A stretch of DNA of 24,526 nucleotides. It comes from Bacteroidota bacterium (GTDB lineage Bacteria > Bacteroidota > Bacteroidia > Chitinophagales > Chitinophagaceae). The stretch's first letter is position 1, and each line of letters opens with the position of its first letter. A program made the translations under genes and the position numbers. The DNA lies in the NCBI GenBank assembly GCA_021824855.1, contig JAKAJX010000118.1, forward strand, positions 1-24,526, given 5' to 3'. Shown one piece after another: positions 8,820-15,401 of the stretch. Under the pieces are notes generated by a model. It saw nothing but the letters and a program-made list of their open reading frames with translations, did no database searches and was not told where the DNA came from.

Positions 8820-8927
8820 ATGAAAACTATGAAAAACTTATTCTTCACTTGGCTATTCGGGGTTAAAAAAATTCCCCAGTTACAACTTGTTTATTGCATT
8901 AATAAAACAATGCCTTTAAACAAGTAA
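8820..8927 (+). CDS. 35-codon small ORF in leader copy 1 (possible leader peptide)
   Basis: The ORF starts at ATG 8820, with a second in-frame ATG at codon 4, and ends at TAA 8925-8927. The predicted peptide begins MKTMKNLFFTWLF and ends INKTMPLNK. It has six lysines, no acidic residue, a hydrophobic aromatic N-terminal part and a single cysteine at 26. Copy 2 encodes exactly the same peptide; the one base difference (TTC/TTT, Phe9) is silent. No Shine-Dalgarno is visible, only an A-run, which is usual in this phylum. Flanking non-coding DNA is also conserved, so the conservation might reflect RNA structure and not translation. I do not recognise the peptide. Confidence 0.4.
   Translation: MKTMKNLFFTWLFGVKKIPQLQLVYCINKTMPLNK
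8885..8925 (+). other. conserved long hairpin overlapping the small ORF stop, copy 1
   Basis: The arms acttgttta (8885-8893) and taaacaagt (8917-8925) pair over 9 bp. Inside them, gcatt (8896-8900) pairs with aatgc (8909-8913), leaving the loop aataaaac and a small tt/ctt internal loop. The outer 3' arm contains the first base of the small ORF stop codon, so translation to the stop would open the structure. A short GGGG/CCCC hairpin lies just upstream (8859-8877). The identical structure is present in copy 2. Confidence 0.7.
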
Positions 8928-8980
8928 GCCTCCAAAGCTTAGTAAAACAGTCTGATATTTTTGAACGAATTTTTACTTAA

Positions 8981-9016
8981 CTGATAACCTAAAAACTATC
9001 AGCAGGCCGTTTTTTT
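8981..9016 (+). terminator. terminator-like hairpin with T-run at end of leader copy 1
   Basis: Stem ctgata (8981-8986) / tatcag (8997-9002) with a 10-base loop is followed seven bases later by seven T residues (9010-9016). The stem is short and the T-run is offset, so it is weaker than a standard terminator, but both parts are kept in copy 2. It lies about 50 bases before the GH5 start, where it could act as an attenuator or end a small RNA. Confidence 0.45.
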
Positions 9017-9065
9017 CCGTATCCTTTATTCTAATCCAATATCCTATAAAATCCAATCCTCATCC

Positions 9066-10100
9066 ATGAAAAAGCTGCTGATTATATTAACCATGTTAAC
9101 AGTTGCTACTGTTTCAAAAGCTCAATACAACACCACCACATTTGGAATTACATTATGTGGAGCTGAATTTGGAGAAAACAATCTTCCCGGCATCATTAAT
9201 ACCAATTATACCTATCCTACAAAAGATGAAATAAATTATTTTGCAAGTAAAGGATCACAAATAATTCAACTACCTATTCGCTGGGAAAGAATACAAAGAA
9301 CATTGGGTGGCGATTTAGATAAACAAGAAATGTTTTACATTAACCAATTTATAGATGATTGTGCTGCTAAAGGAATTATGGTAACTATAGTAATGCAAAA
9401 TTTTGGCAGATATAAAATAAATAACAAAGAATATATTATTGGAATGCCACAAGTTACCAGAGCCAATTATAAAGATGTTTGGAATAAACTTGCCAATGCA
9501 CTAAAAAATAAACAAAACATTTTTGCTTACAGTATTATGAGCGAACCCAACCACATGGGTAATTATAAATGGTTCGAATCGGCACAACAGGCAATTGATG
9601 GAATTAGAGAAGTAGATAACACACATACCATATTAGTAGATGGCGATAATTATTCAGGCCCTGAAACATGGGTTGCATTTAATGATAATTTAAAATACTT
9701 AATTGATCCGGCTAATAAATTAATGTTTAATGCACATTGTTATTTTGATGCAGACAGATCGGGAAAATATATAGACTCTTATGACAAGTCGGGTGTTGAT
9801 GCCATGACCGGCGTAAACAGAATTAAACCTTTTATTAAATGGTTAAAAGAAAATAATAAAAAAGGATTTGTGGGAGAATTTGGAATTCCGAATAATGATA
9901 AAAGATGGTTAACTGTAATGGATAATTTTTTAAGATACCTTATTGAAAATAATATAGGTGGTTGTTATTGGGCAGCAGGACGTTGGTGGAAAGATTATCC
10001 TTTGTCTATTGAACCTATTGGATTTAACGATAAACCACAAATGAATATTTACGAAAAATATTTAACCGCTAATAGAGCAGTTGCTATAAATGATAAATAA
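9066..10100 (+). CDS. secreted glycoside hydrolase family 5 (cellulase-like)
   Basis: This 344-residue protein has a signal peptide (about 1-19, ending VSKA before Gln20) and then a GH5-type TIM barrel. Visible marks are FGITLCGAEFGE at the start of the mature chain, PIRWERIQ with the conserved Arg, YSIMSEPNHMG with the proposed acid/base Glu160 (Ser in place of the usual Asn of NEP), NAHCYFD with a substrate-binding His, and FVGEFGIPNND with the proposed nucleophile Glu271. Both catalytic glutamates are present, so it should be an active retaining beta-glycosidase; the glucan or mannan substrate cannot be told. The leader repeat lies directly upstream. A weak 6-bp hairpin (tttaca/tgtaaa, 10121-10138) lies after the stop. 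Confidence 0.9.
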   Translation: MKKLLIILTMLTVATVSKAQYNTTTFGITLCGAEFGENNLPGIINTNYTYPTKDEINYFASKGSQIIQLPIRWERIQRTLGGDLDKQEMFYINQFIDDCAAKGIMVTIVMQNFGRYKINNKEYIIGMPQVTRANYKDVWNKLANALKNKQNIFAYSIMSEPNHMGNYKWFESAQQAIDGIREVDNTHTILVDGDNYSGPETWVAFNDNLKYLIDPANKLMFNAHCYFDADRSGKYIDSYDKSGVDAMTGVNRIKPFIKWLKENNKKGFVGEFGIPNNDKRWLTVMDNFLRYLIENNIGGCYWAAGRWWKDYPLSIEPIGFNDKPQMNIYEKYLTANRAVAINDK

Positions 10101-10148
10101 CTAATTCAATCAATCGTTCCTTTACAATATTCTGTAAAATTTTAAAAA

Positions 10149-10212
10149 CTAACTATAGCAAGTAAACAATAATTAACGCAACAAACAATACAACTTCAAT
10201 GCCTATAGTTAG
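10149..10212. repeat. 10-bp inverted repeat between GH5 and the regulator remnant
   Basis: ctaactatag (10149-10158) and ctatagttag (10203-10212) are perfect inverted copies 44 bases apart. The core tagttagc recurs once more in direct orientation near 10242. No gene or transposase fragment is visible between them. It could be the scar of a lost element or a binding-site pair. Confidence 0.5.
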
Positions 10213-10260
10213 CTAAGTATACAATTAAAATAAATAACCAATTAGTTAGCAAAATTATAT

Positions 10261-10339
10261 CGTGTAAGAAGGTTATAAAAATGTACCTACACCATAATGC
10301 CGAACGCATAAATAGGCTATTGAGCATTAATTAAAACGC
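10261..10339 (+). pseudogene. remnant of a response-regulator 3' end (LuxR-type tail)
   Basis: This stretch aligns base for base with the last 27 codons of RR1 (8490-8570), starting at cgtg and continuing through ccgaac and ctattga into the shared non-coding region. Two single-base deletions break the frame. Read in the surviving frame, the middle part gives KMYLHHNAERIN, which matches KMHMHNNTELIK of RR1 and KMQMKNNAELTK of RR2. Upstream of 10261 the similarity fades, so the rest of the gene is lost. It shows that the ancestral duplication included a regulator gene. Confidence 0.82.
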
Positions 10340-10430
10340 TTTCCCTCCCATCAAAAACAATCAGTTCGATTGTAGTATTTTAACTACCAATAGTGATAAC
10401 AACACTACCTTTTAATCACAACTTCAGCTA

Positions 10431-10461
10431 TTTGTGGCACTTTTTATTAGTTGCAACTTTA
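10431..10461 (+). promoter_or_regulatory. candidate Bacteroidota-type promoter of leader copy 2
   Basis: TTTG (10431-10434), 19 bases, then CAACTTTA (10454-10461): the same elements and spacing as in copy 1, within a stretch that is identical between the copies from the TTTG onward. It would start a leader of nearly 390 nt before the lipoprotein gene. Confidence 0.55.
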
Positions 10462-10565
10462 CATCAGAAAATAAGAAAGGAGCTGATAAATAGAATAGAA
10501 GTGAATTAGATGATTAAAGCCACTGTCCCGTTAATAAAATCCTCTTTGAACTTGAACCCAAAAAA

Positions 10566-10673
10566 ATGAAAACTATGAAAAACTTATTCTTTACTTGGCT
10601 ATTCGGGGTTAAAAAAATTCCCCAGTTACAACTTGTTTATTGCATTAATAAAACAATGCCTTTAAACAAGTAA
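10566..10673 (+). CDS. 35-codon small ORF in leader copy 2 (possible leader peptide)
   Basis: This ORF encodes the same 35-residue lysine-rich peptide as the ORF at 8820; the only difference in 108 bases is a silent C/T at the third base of codon 9. It starts after an A-run with no Shine-Dalgarno and ends at TAA 10671-10673. Coding status is uncertain, because the surrounding non-coding sequence is also well conserved. Confidence 0.4.
   Translation: MKTMKNLFFTWLFGVKKIPQLQLVYCINKTMPLNK
10631..10671 (+). other. conserved long hairpin overlapping the small ORF stop, copy 2
   Basis: The 9-bp outer stem (acttgttta / taaacaagt) and 5-bp inner stem (gcatt / aatgc) are identical to those at 8885-8925, again reaching the first base of the small ORF stop codon. 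Confidence 0.7.
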
Positions 10674-10724
10674 GCCTTCAAGCTTAGTAAAACAGCCTAA
10701 TTTTTTGAACAAATTTTCACTTAA

Positions 10725-10760
10725 CTGATAACGTAAAAACTATCAGCAGGTCGTTTTTTT
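10725..10760 (+). terminator. terminator-like hairpin with T-run at end of leader copy 2
   Basis: Stem ctgata (10725-10730) / tatcag (10741-10746) is followed by seven T residues (10754-10760). Stem, loop length and T-run match copy 1, with a single G/C change in the loop and one C/T change in the spacer. It could be an attenuator or the 3' end of a small RNA. Confidence 0.45.
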
Positions 10761-10851
10761 CCCCGTTTTTTAATCCGTATCCTTTATCTCTATGAAACTG
10801 TAATGAATATCCTTAAAACCGATAAACTGTAACTCAATAAACCCTATTTTT

Positions 10852-12954
10852 ATGAAAAGCTCACGAATGATATTGCTGCCAATTATTCTAGGTGCTTTCA
10901 TTTCTTGCTCAAAGAAAGTAGATATTATTCCGGTTAATAATACTACCATAGCAACAACACAGGTTGCCAGTCAAAGTTCAGTTAGTAATATCGGAACACC
11001 TTTTATCATTACCAATGTTAGCAGCAAAATCAATCCGCTTAATCCTAATATTTTACCACTTATTACCTATCATCCAAAAACAAATGCAGGATATGAATTA
11101 GTAATGATTGATAATGGAATATTAAATGGTTCTACTCCTATTAATGCGTTTCATTTTGTTGTGGTAAATCTTGATAACAACTCGTATAAAATTGTAAAAA
11201 TATTAAACAGCAGTAATGGAACAGAAGTAACTTCCTCTGTTGGCAGAATTACCAGATACGCTTTTGGAATGGATAAAAAATTATATGTTGCTACCGAAGG
11301 TAGTGATGGTGGCGGCGGACATATTATTGAATACGATCCGGATGTACAAACAGCATGGGATTTAGGCAAACCTTTTAAAAATGCAGGAAGATATTTAGAT
11401 ATTTATTCATTACAAGTTGGTACCGATAACGCATTGTATGGTGGCTCATTTGGTGGCAATGGCGATGTAATGACATTTAGATACAATTACAATAATAATT
11501 TTGAAGTTGATCAACAACCTATAGATAATTTTTCGAGATATGTAACCTATATTAGTGGCGATGCTACTTATACTTATGCTTCTTGTGGAGAAAGCAGTTG
11601 GAACCTTTACGCCATTAACCGCAGCACTAAACAAAAAACATTATTACTTAGCAGCGGTGTAAACAGCAGAATAGAATTAAATACTTATACCGATGCACCT
11701 TACGCACACTTAATTAATACACATTATAAATTACAAAATAATGCTGCCAATTCATTAGGTGCTTACAATACTCCTTCTACCAATCAATTGGCCTATTCTC
11801 CTTACTCTATTGCCGATATTTCAAACATTACCATTAATTGGGATAGTTACAATAAAAAATTATCCTACACTTTAAACTCAGGCGTACAAAATTCAGTAAC
11901 AATCAGCGATGTAGTAAACGATACCTACAGAACAGGTGCCGGTGTATGGCTAAATAACAAATTATATATTTCTTCGGCCAACCATTCATTACTTAGTACA
12001 TTAGATAATAATAATCATTTTCAATTATTAGGCAATACCGGAATATCAATTTATAATATTGCTGCAGGAAATGCTGCTGATAATAATATTTATATAGGCG
12101 GATATCCTAAAGGAAATTTATATTCATTTAACACACAACAATCTTGGAATTTAGATGGAAGCAATATAGCAAGCATGTCAACCCCGGCCATTAAACAAAC
12201 CAATCCACATTTTTTAGCAAGAACGCAAGATGCCAATGGTACAACAGATCAAGGACCCATGTTTATTGCTTCTTTGGCCGTAACAAAAAATAATTATTTA
12301 ATTTATTCGGGAGATAATGATAGAGTAACTGCTTCTGCCGGTAGAACTTTAGAAATGGGTTATTATAAAAATGGCAGTTACAATAACATTCAATTATCGA
12401 CTTTGGCTAATTACCAATTTAGCAGTATGTGCTTAACTTACGATAGCTCGAAAGCCATTATAGCAGCTACCAATAGCATGGGAGGTAATGGAAAAATTTA
12501 TTTATACGATCCTGCTTCTAACAGTATTATATCTTCTTTCAACTTTCCTACCAACAATCCCGGAAGAATTATCACTTTTGATAATGATAATATTGCCGGT
12601 GTATACGATGATGTTTTGTATTTATTTAATATTAAAACCGGAAATATTAGCTTTAAACAAGCGTTAGGTAACGGACAAGCTATTTTTTCTATTATCAAAA
12701 CGCCGAATAATAAAATTGATATAGTACACATGTATTTACAAGCAACCCATTTTAAAGTACTTACATTTTCATTTACAAAAAATGCCGATAATTATTCTGC
12801 CAATTCAATATCAACAGGAGAATTTTCAGATGCCGAAAATGATGAAAATACCAAACCTGATAATTTAATTATTGGCAGTCATCCCGAAAATAATTCGTAC
12901 GATTTATATATTGCAGGATTAAAATCGATATACCAAATATCTAATTTACAATAA
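10852..12954 (+). CDS. secreted lipoprotein of unknown function, probably beta-propeller
   Basis: This 700-residue protein has a lipoprotein signal peptide with lipobox FISC and the acylated Cys at residue 19. The residues after it (SKKVD) are not the acidic cluster linked to surface export in this phylum, so its side of the membrane is open. The chain is rich in Asn, Ser and Tyr and shows recurring short blocks of the type DxxLYxxxxGxxGxxxxYD, for example DKKLYVATEGSDGGGG, DNALYGGSFGGNG, DNNIYIGGYPKGNLYSF and GGNGKIYLYDP. Such blocks suggest beta-propeller blades, but I do not recognise a named family or catalytic site. It follows leader copy 2 as the GH5 gene follows copy 1, which suggests a shared control and perhaps a shared glycan-related role. 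That role is inference. Confidence 0.75.
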   Translation: MKSSRMILLPIILGAFISCSKKVDIIPVNNTTIATTQVASQSSVSNIGTPFIITNVSSKINPLNPNILPLITYHPKTNAGYELVMIDNGILNGSTPINAFHFVVVNLDNNSYKIVKILNSSNGTEVTSSVGRITRYAFGMDKKLYVATEGSDGGGGHIIEYDPDVQTAWDLGKPFKNAGRYLDIYSLQVGTDNALYGGSFGGNGDVMTFRYNYNNNFEVDQQPIDNFSRYVTYISGDATYTYASCGESSWNLYAINRSTKQKTLLLSSGVNSRIELNTYTDAPYAHLINTHYKLQNNAANSLGAYNTPSTNQLAYSPYSIADISNITINWDSYNKKLSYTLNSGVQNSVTISDVVNDTYRTGAGVWLNNKLYISSANHSLLSTLDNNNHFQLLGNTGISIYNIAAGNAADNNIYIGGYPKGNLYSFNTQQSWNLDGSNIASMSTPAIKQTNPHFLARTQDANGTTDQGPMFIASLAVTKNNYLIYSGDNDRVTASAGRTLEMGYYKNGSYNNIQLSTLANYQFSSMCLTYDSSKAIIAATNSMGGNGKIYLYDPASNSIISSFNFPTNNPGRIITFDNDNIAGVYDDVLYLFNIKTGNISFKQALGNGQAIFSIIKTPNNKIDIVHMYLQATHFKVLTFSFTKNADNYSANSISTGEFSDAENDENTKPDNLIIGSHPENNSYDLYIAGLKSIYQISNLQ

Positions 12955-13034
12955 CCCTTAAAACTTTTACTATGCCACCATTTTATTAAACTAACCTCGA
13001 AAACTTATTTTAAAAGTACAATACCCCCAAAATA

Positions 13035-13051
13035 TGTAACTTTACGTTACA
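13035..13051 (+). promoter_or_regulatory. inverted repeat over a candidate -7 box upstream of RR2
   Basis: tgtaac (13035-13040) and gttaca (13046-13051) form a perfect 6-bp inverted repeat with spacer tttac. It covers taacttta, a TAnnTTT-like -7 candidate, 58 bases before the RR2 start codon. No good TTTG -33 box is visible at the expected distance, so it may be an activator or repressor site. Similar taactttc strings occur before the SIMPL gene (18324) and the second kinase operon (19175). Confidence 0.35.
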
Positions 13052-13108
13052 ACCTACTGAAGCTGAATAAATGAAATTATTGTTATAAATTATCTTAATT
13101 TATTTTTT

Positions 13109-13738
13109 ATGAATATCTTGATTGCTGACGATCATAGTGTGGTAAGAAGAGGTTTAAAAACGATTTTAGTAGATGCTTTTCCCAATGCAACAATTGAGGA
13201 AGCATCGGATGGCATTGAATTATTAAATAAAGCCCTTGAACAAGATTGGAGCATTATAGTTTCGGATATTTCAATGCCCGGCAAAACCGGTATTGAAGTA
13301 GTAAAAGAACTGAAAGAACTAAAACCCAAACAAAAAGTTTTAATTCTTAGTGTTCATGCAGCCGAACAATATGCGGTACGTACATTAAAAGCAGGTGCCG
13401 CCGGATATCTTACCAAAGAAAGTGCTCCGGAAGAATTGGTAAAAGCTATTGAACACATTATGGGAGGCAGAAAATATATTACGCCCGAAATTGCAGAAAT
13501 ACTTGTAAATATTAATATAGATAACTCGGGCTCAAGGCAACCACACGAAGCATTATCGGATAGAGAATTTGAAGTATTAAAATTAATTGCATCGGGAAAA
13601 ACCGTATCTGAAATTGCCGATATATTATCGCTTAGCATACATACTATTAGCACCTATCGCTCAAGAATATTAGAAAAAATGCAAATGAAAAATAATGCCG
13701 AGTTAACTAAATATGCTATTAGCAATTCGTTGGCCTAA
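13109..13738 (+). CDS. NarL/FixJ-family response regulator (RR2), no adjacent kinase
   Basis: This 209-residue protein is built like RR1: receiver with acidic pair Asp7/Asp8, phospho-acceptor Asp53 in IVSDISMPG, Lys in GYLTKESAP, and a C-terminal LuxR-type helix-turn-helix (LSDREFEVLKLI, IHTISTYRSRILEKM). It is alike to RR1 along the whole length, roughly 60% by eye, differing most in the linker (about 137-148) and at the C-terminal end. No kinase gene lies beside it on this strand, so it may be phosphorylated by the seven-PAS kinase or by one outside this locus. Together with RR1 it brackets the GH5 and lipoprotein genes. A paralogue arising by local duplication is the simplest origin. Confidence 0.94.
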   Translation: MNILIADDHSVVRRGLKTILVDAFPNATIEEASDGIELLNKALEQDWSIIVSDISMPGKTGIEVVKELKELKPKQKVLILSVHAAEQYAVRTLKAGAAGYLTKESAPEELVKAIEHIMGGRKYITPEIAEILVNINIDNSGSRQPHEALSDREFEVLKLIASGKTVSEIADILSLSIHTISTYRSRILEKMQMKNNAELTKYAISNSLA

Positions 13739-13778
13739 TTTGTAACAATAATGGCCACACGTTTTTCATTGATACTAC

Positions 13779-13796
13779 TATTTGTTTAAACAAATA
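13779..13796. terminator. 18-bp AT-rich perfect palindrome downstream of RR2
   Basis: tatttgtttaaacaaata is a perfect palindrome 40 bases after the RR2 stop, followed by the T-rich atttttatttc. It could act as a weak terminator on the RR2 transcript or as a protein-binding site; the lack of G/C pairs makes a terminator only moderately likely. Confidence 0.35.
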
Positions 13797-13929
13797 ATTT
13801 TTATTTCTTGCATTCAGTTAATAATTTAAAAATTAAACCCGTTTTATAAATCCTGTATCATTTATTTTACCCGTATCCTTTGAAAATTTTTATTGCAAGC
13901 AATGTACATATTAAAACCACATGATAATC

Positions 13930-13959
13930 AATATCCCAATATCCTAATATCCAATATCC
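13930..13959 (+). repeat. four near-tandem AATATCC units
   Basis: aatatcc occurs at 13930, 13938, 13946 and 13953, separated by one, one and zero bases, between RR2 and the proline dehydrogenase gene. The longer tccaatatccta at 13950-13961 is also found at 9035-9046, and CCGTATCCTTT at 13871-13881 matches the motif that closes both leader repeats (9017, 10775). No function is known to me. Confidence 0.6.
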
Positions 13960-14021
13960 TACACACCTTATGTTGGTATTAATATGTACAGCTTTCAATA
14001 AATAATAAGTGGAATTTTTCT

Positions 14022-15209
14022 TTAAGCAGTTTTTCTTCTTTTCAATTCTTTTCTAATTAATAATAATTCTCTACCGGTTTGCCCGTTAAGACTACTATTT
14101 TCTTGAGCTCTACGCATTAAATAAGGAATTACGTCTCTAATAGGACCAAAAGGCAAATACTTACTTACATTACAACCTGCTTTGGCTAAATTAAAAGTAA
14201 TATTATCGCTCATGCCAAAAAGTTGAGAAAAGTGTACATGAGGATGATTATAAGGAAGTTGATATTTCGCTAAAAGTTCTACACCGTATAAATTGCTGAT
14301 TTCATTATGCGAAGCAATAATTACAGAAATATCTGTAACATTACTAATACAATAGTCGGTTGCCGCATCAAAATCTCTATCGGTACTTTCTTTATCCGGC
14401 TGAATGGGCGATTCGTATCCATTTTGAATGGCACGGGCTCTTTCTTTTTCCATATAGGCACCACGTACCAATTTCATTCCTAAAATAAATCCTTGTTCTT
14501 TTGCAATACGGTGCGATAAGCGTAAAAACCGCAACCTATCATGCCTATATAATTGAATGGTATTATAAACAATAGCTTTTTGTTTATTGTATTTTTCCAT
14601 TAATTCAATACATAACCTATCTACCGGATCTTGTATCCAAGTTTCTTCAGCATCTATCAATACTCCAACATTTTTTTCAGCAGCTACTGCACAAATTCTA
14701 TGCATTCTCATTTTCACTCTTTCCCATTCTTGCATTTCGGCTTCATGGTCGTGTATACCGCTACGTATGCGTGGAGCTTCATTTAATGTTTGTAATAAAC
14801 CAAATCGGGCTAATCCGGTAATTTTAATGCTAATAAACGGAATATTATCTTGAGTAGCTGCATATTCCACCACTTTAATAAACTGATTAGCTGCATTCTC
14901 AAAATTTTCTTCGCCTTGCTTTCCTTCAACCGCATAATCTAAAATCACCTGAACCTTATATTGTGCAAGCATTTCTACCACATTTGCTGTTTCTTCTAAA
15001 GACTCGCCACCAACAAATTGCTTAAAAATAGTATTCCGAATAATGCCATCAACAGGTAATCCGGTTTTCATAATAAATGGAGTAAGCCTTGTACCAATAG
15101 GCACAAACAAAGGATAATCCATGGTATTAAATAAAAACTTAGATTGCTTCAGTTCCTTATCGGTTTTATATGCAAAAGCATTTTCGGTATTATCAAAAGA
15201 AATGTTCAT
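14022..15209 (-). CDS. proline dehydrogenase (monofunctional)
   Basis: This 395-residue protein is an FAD-dependent proline dehydrogenase, oxidising L-proline to pyrroline-5-carboxylate and passing electrons to the quinone pool. Its motifs are those of the PRODH TIM barrel: ISIKITGLARFGLL, VLIDAEETWIQDP, GMKLVRGAYMEKER (Arg249, Tyr252 region), IIASHNEIS and the C-terminal YLMRRAQENSS containing the paired arginines. There is no P5C dehydrogenase domain, so oxidation to glutamate needs a separate enzyme outside the window. It is transcribed alone, convergent with RR2 and divergent from the epimerase operon across 192 bases. Confidence 0.93.
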   Translation of the reverse strand: MNISFDNTENAFAYKTDKELKQSKFLFNTMDYPLFVPIGTRLTPFIMKTGLPVDGIIRNTIFKQFVGGESLEETANVVEMLAQYKVQVILDYAVEGKQGEENFENAANQFIKVVEYAATQDNIPFISIKITGLARFGLLQTLNEAPRIRSGIHDHEAEMQEWERVKMRMHRICAVAAEKNVGVLIDAEETWIQDPVDRLCIELMEKYNKQKAIVYNTIQLYRHDRLRFLRLSHRIAKEQGFILGMKLVRGAYMEKERARAIQNGYESPIQPDKESTDRDFDAATDYCISNVTDISVIIASHNEISNLYGVELLAKYQLPYNHPHVHFSQLFGMSDNITFNLAKAGCNVSKYLPFGPIRDVIPYLMRRAQENSSLNGQTGRELLLIRKELKRRKTA

Positions 15210-15401
15210 ACAATTTAAACGTTCGTTATGCGAATATCGTACGCAGCCATTAAAGAAAAAAAAATCAGTTATGCAGCAAATGTTAATAGTTTTTTGTCGA
15301 CTTATCCCGTTTTATCTTCCAATCAAACTACCTTGCAAAATAACACTCAAAAACTTGCTTATTGCCCATAAAATGCCGCAAGTATTTAAGATATTCGTTT
15401 A

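Larger units (their letters stand above)
8490..9030 (+). repeat. long direct repeat, copy 1 (RR1 3' end plus leader region)
   Basis: The stretch from the last 27 codons of RR1 to a CCGTATCCTTT motif at 9017-9027 is repeated at 10261-10790. Identity by eye is weak to moderate over the RR tail and high over the non-coding part, with runs of about 55 identical bases (ending just before the small ORF) and about 85 (8847-8931). The 495 non-genic bases 8571-9065 hold, in order: the RR1 terminator, a candidate promoter, a 35-codon small ORF, a long hairpin and a terminator-like hairpin, then the GH5 gene. Confidence 0.93.
10261..10790 (+). repeat. long direct repeat, copy 2 (regulator remnant plus leader region)
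   Basis: This is the second copy of the segment at 8490-9030. It begins in the regulator remnant and runs to CCGTATCCTTT at 10775-10785. Compared with copy 1 it has lost most of the strong terminator and carries about 14 extra bases just before CCGTATCC. The 751 non-genic bases 10101-10851 thus hold, in order: a weak hairpin, an inverted repeat, the remnant, the leader with promoter, small ORF and hairpins, and about 60 bases with no recognised feature before the lipoprotein gene. Confidence 0.93.

Noticed and set aside
8571..10851. Leader repeats considered as insertion-sequence ends or an att site pair
   Set aside because: No transposase or integrase, no terminal inverted repeats and no target duplication were found; the second copy also carries part of a regulator gene.
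9066..12954. A full polysaccharide utilisation locus
   Set aside because: No SusC-like receptor, SusD-like protein or sugar transporter gene is present in the window; only one glycosidase and a lipoprotein of unknown role.
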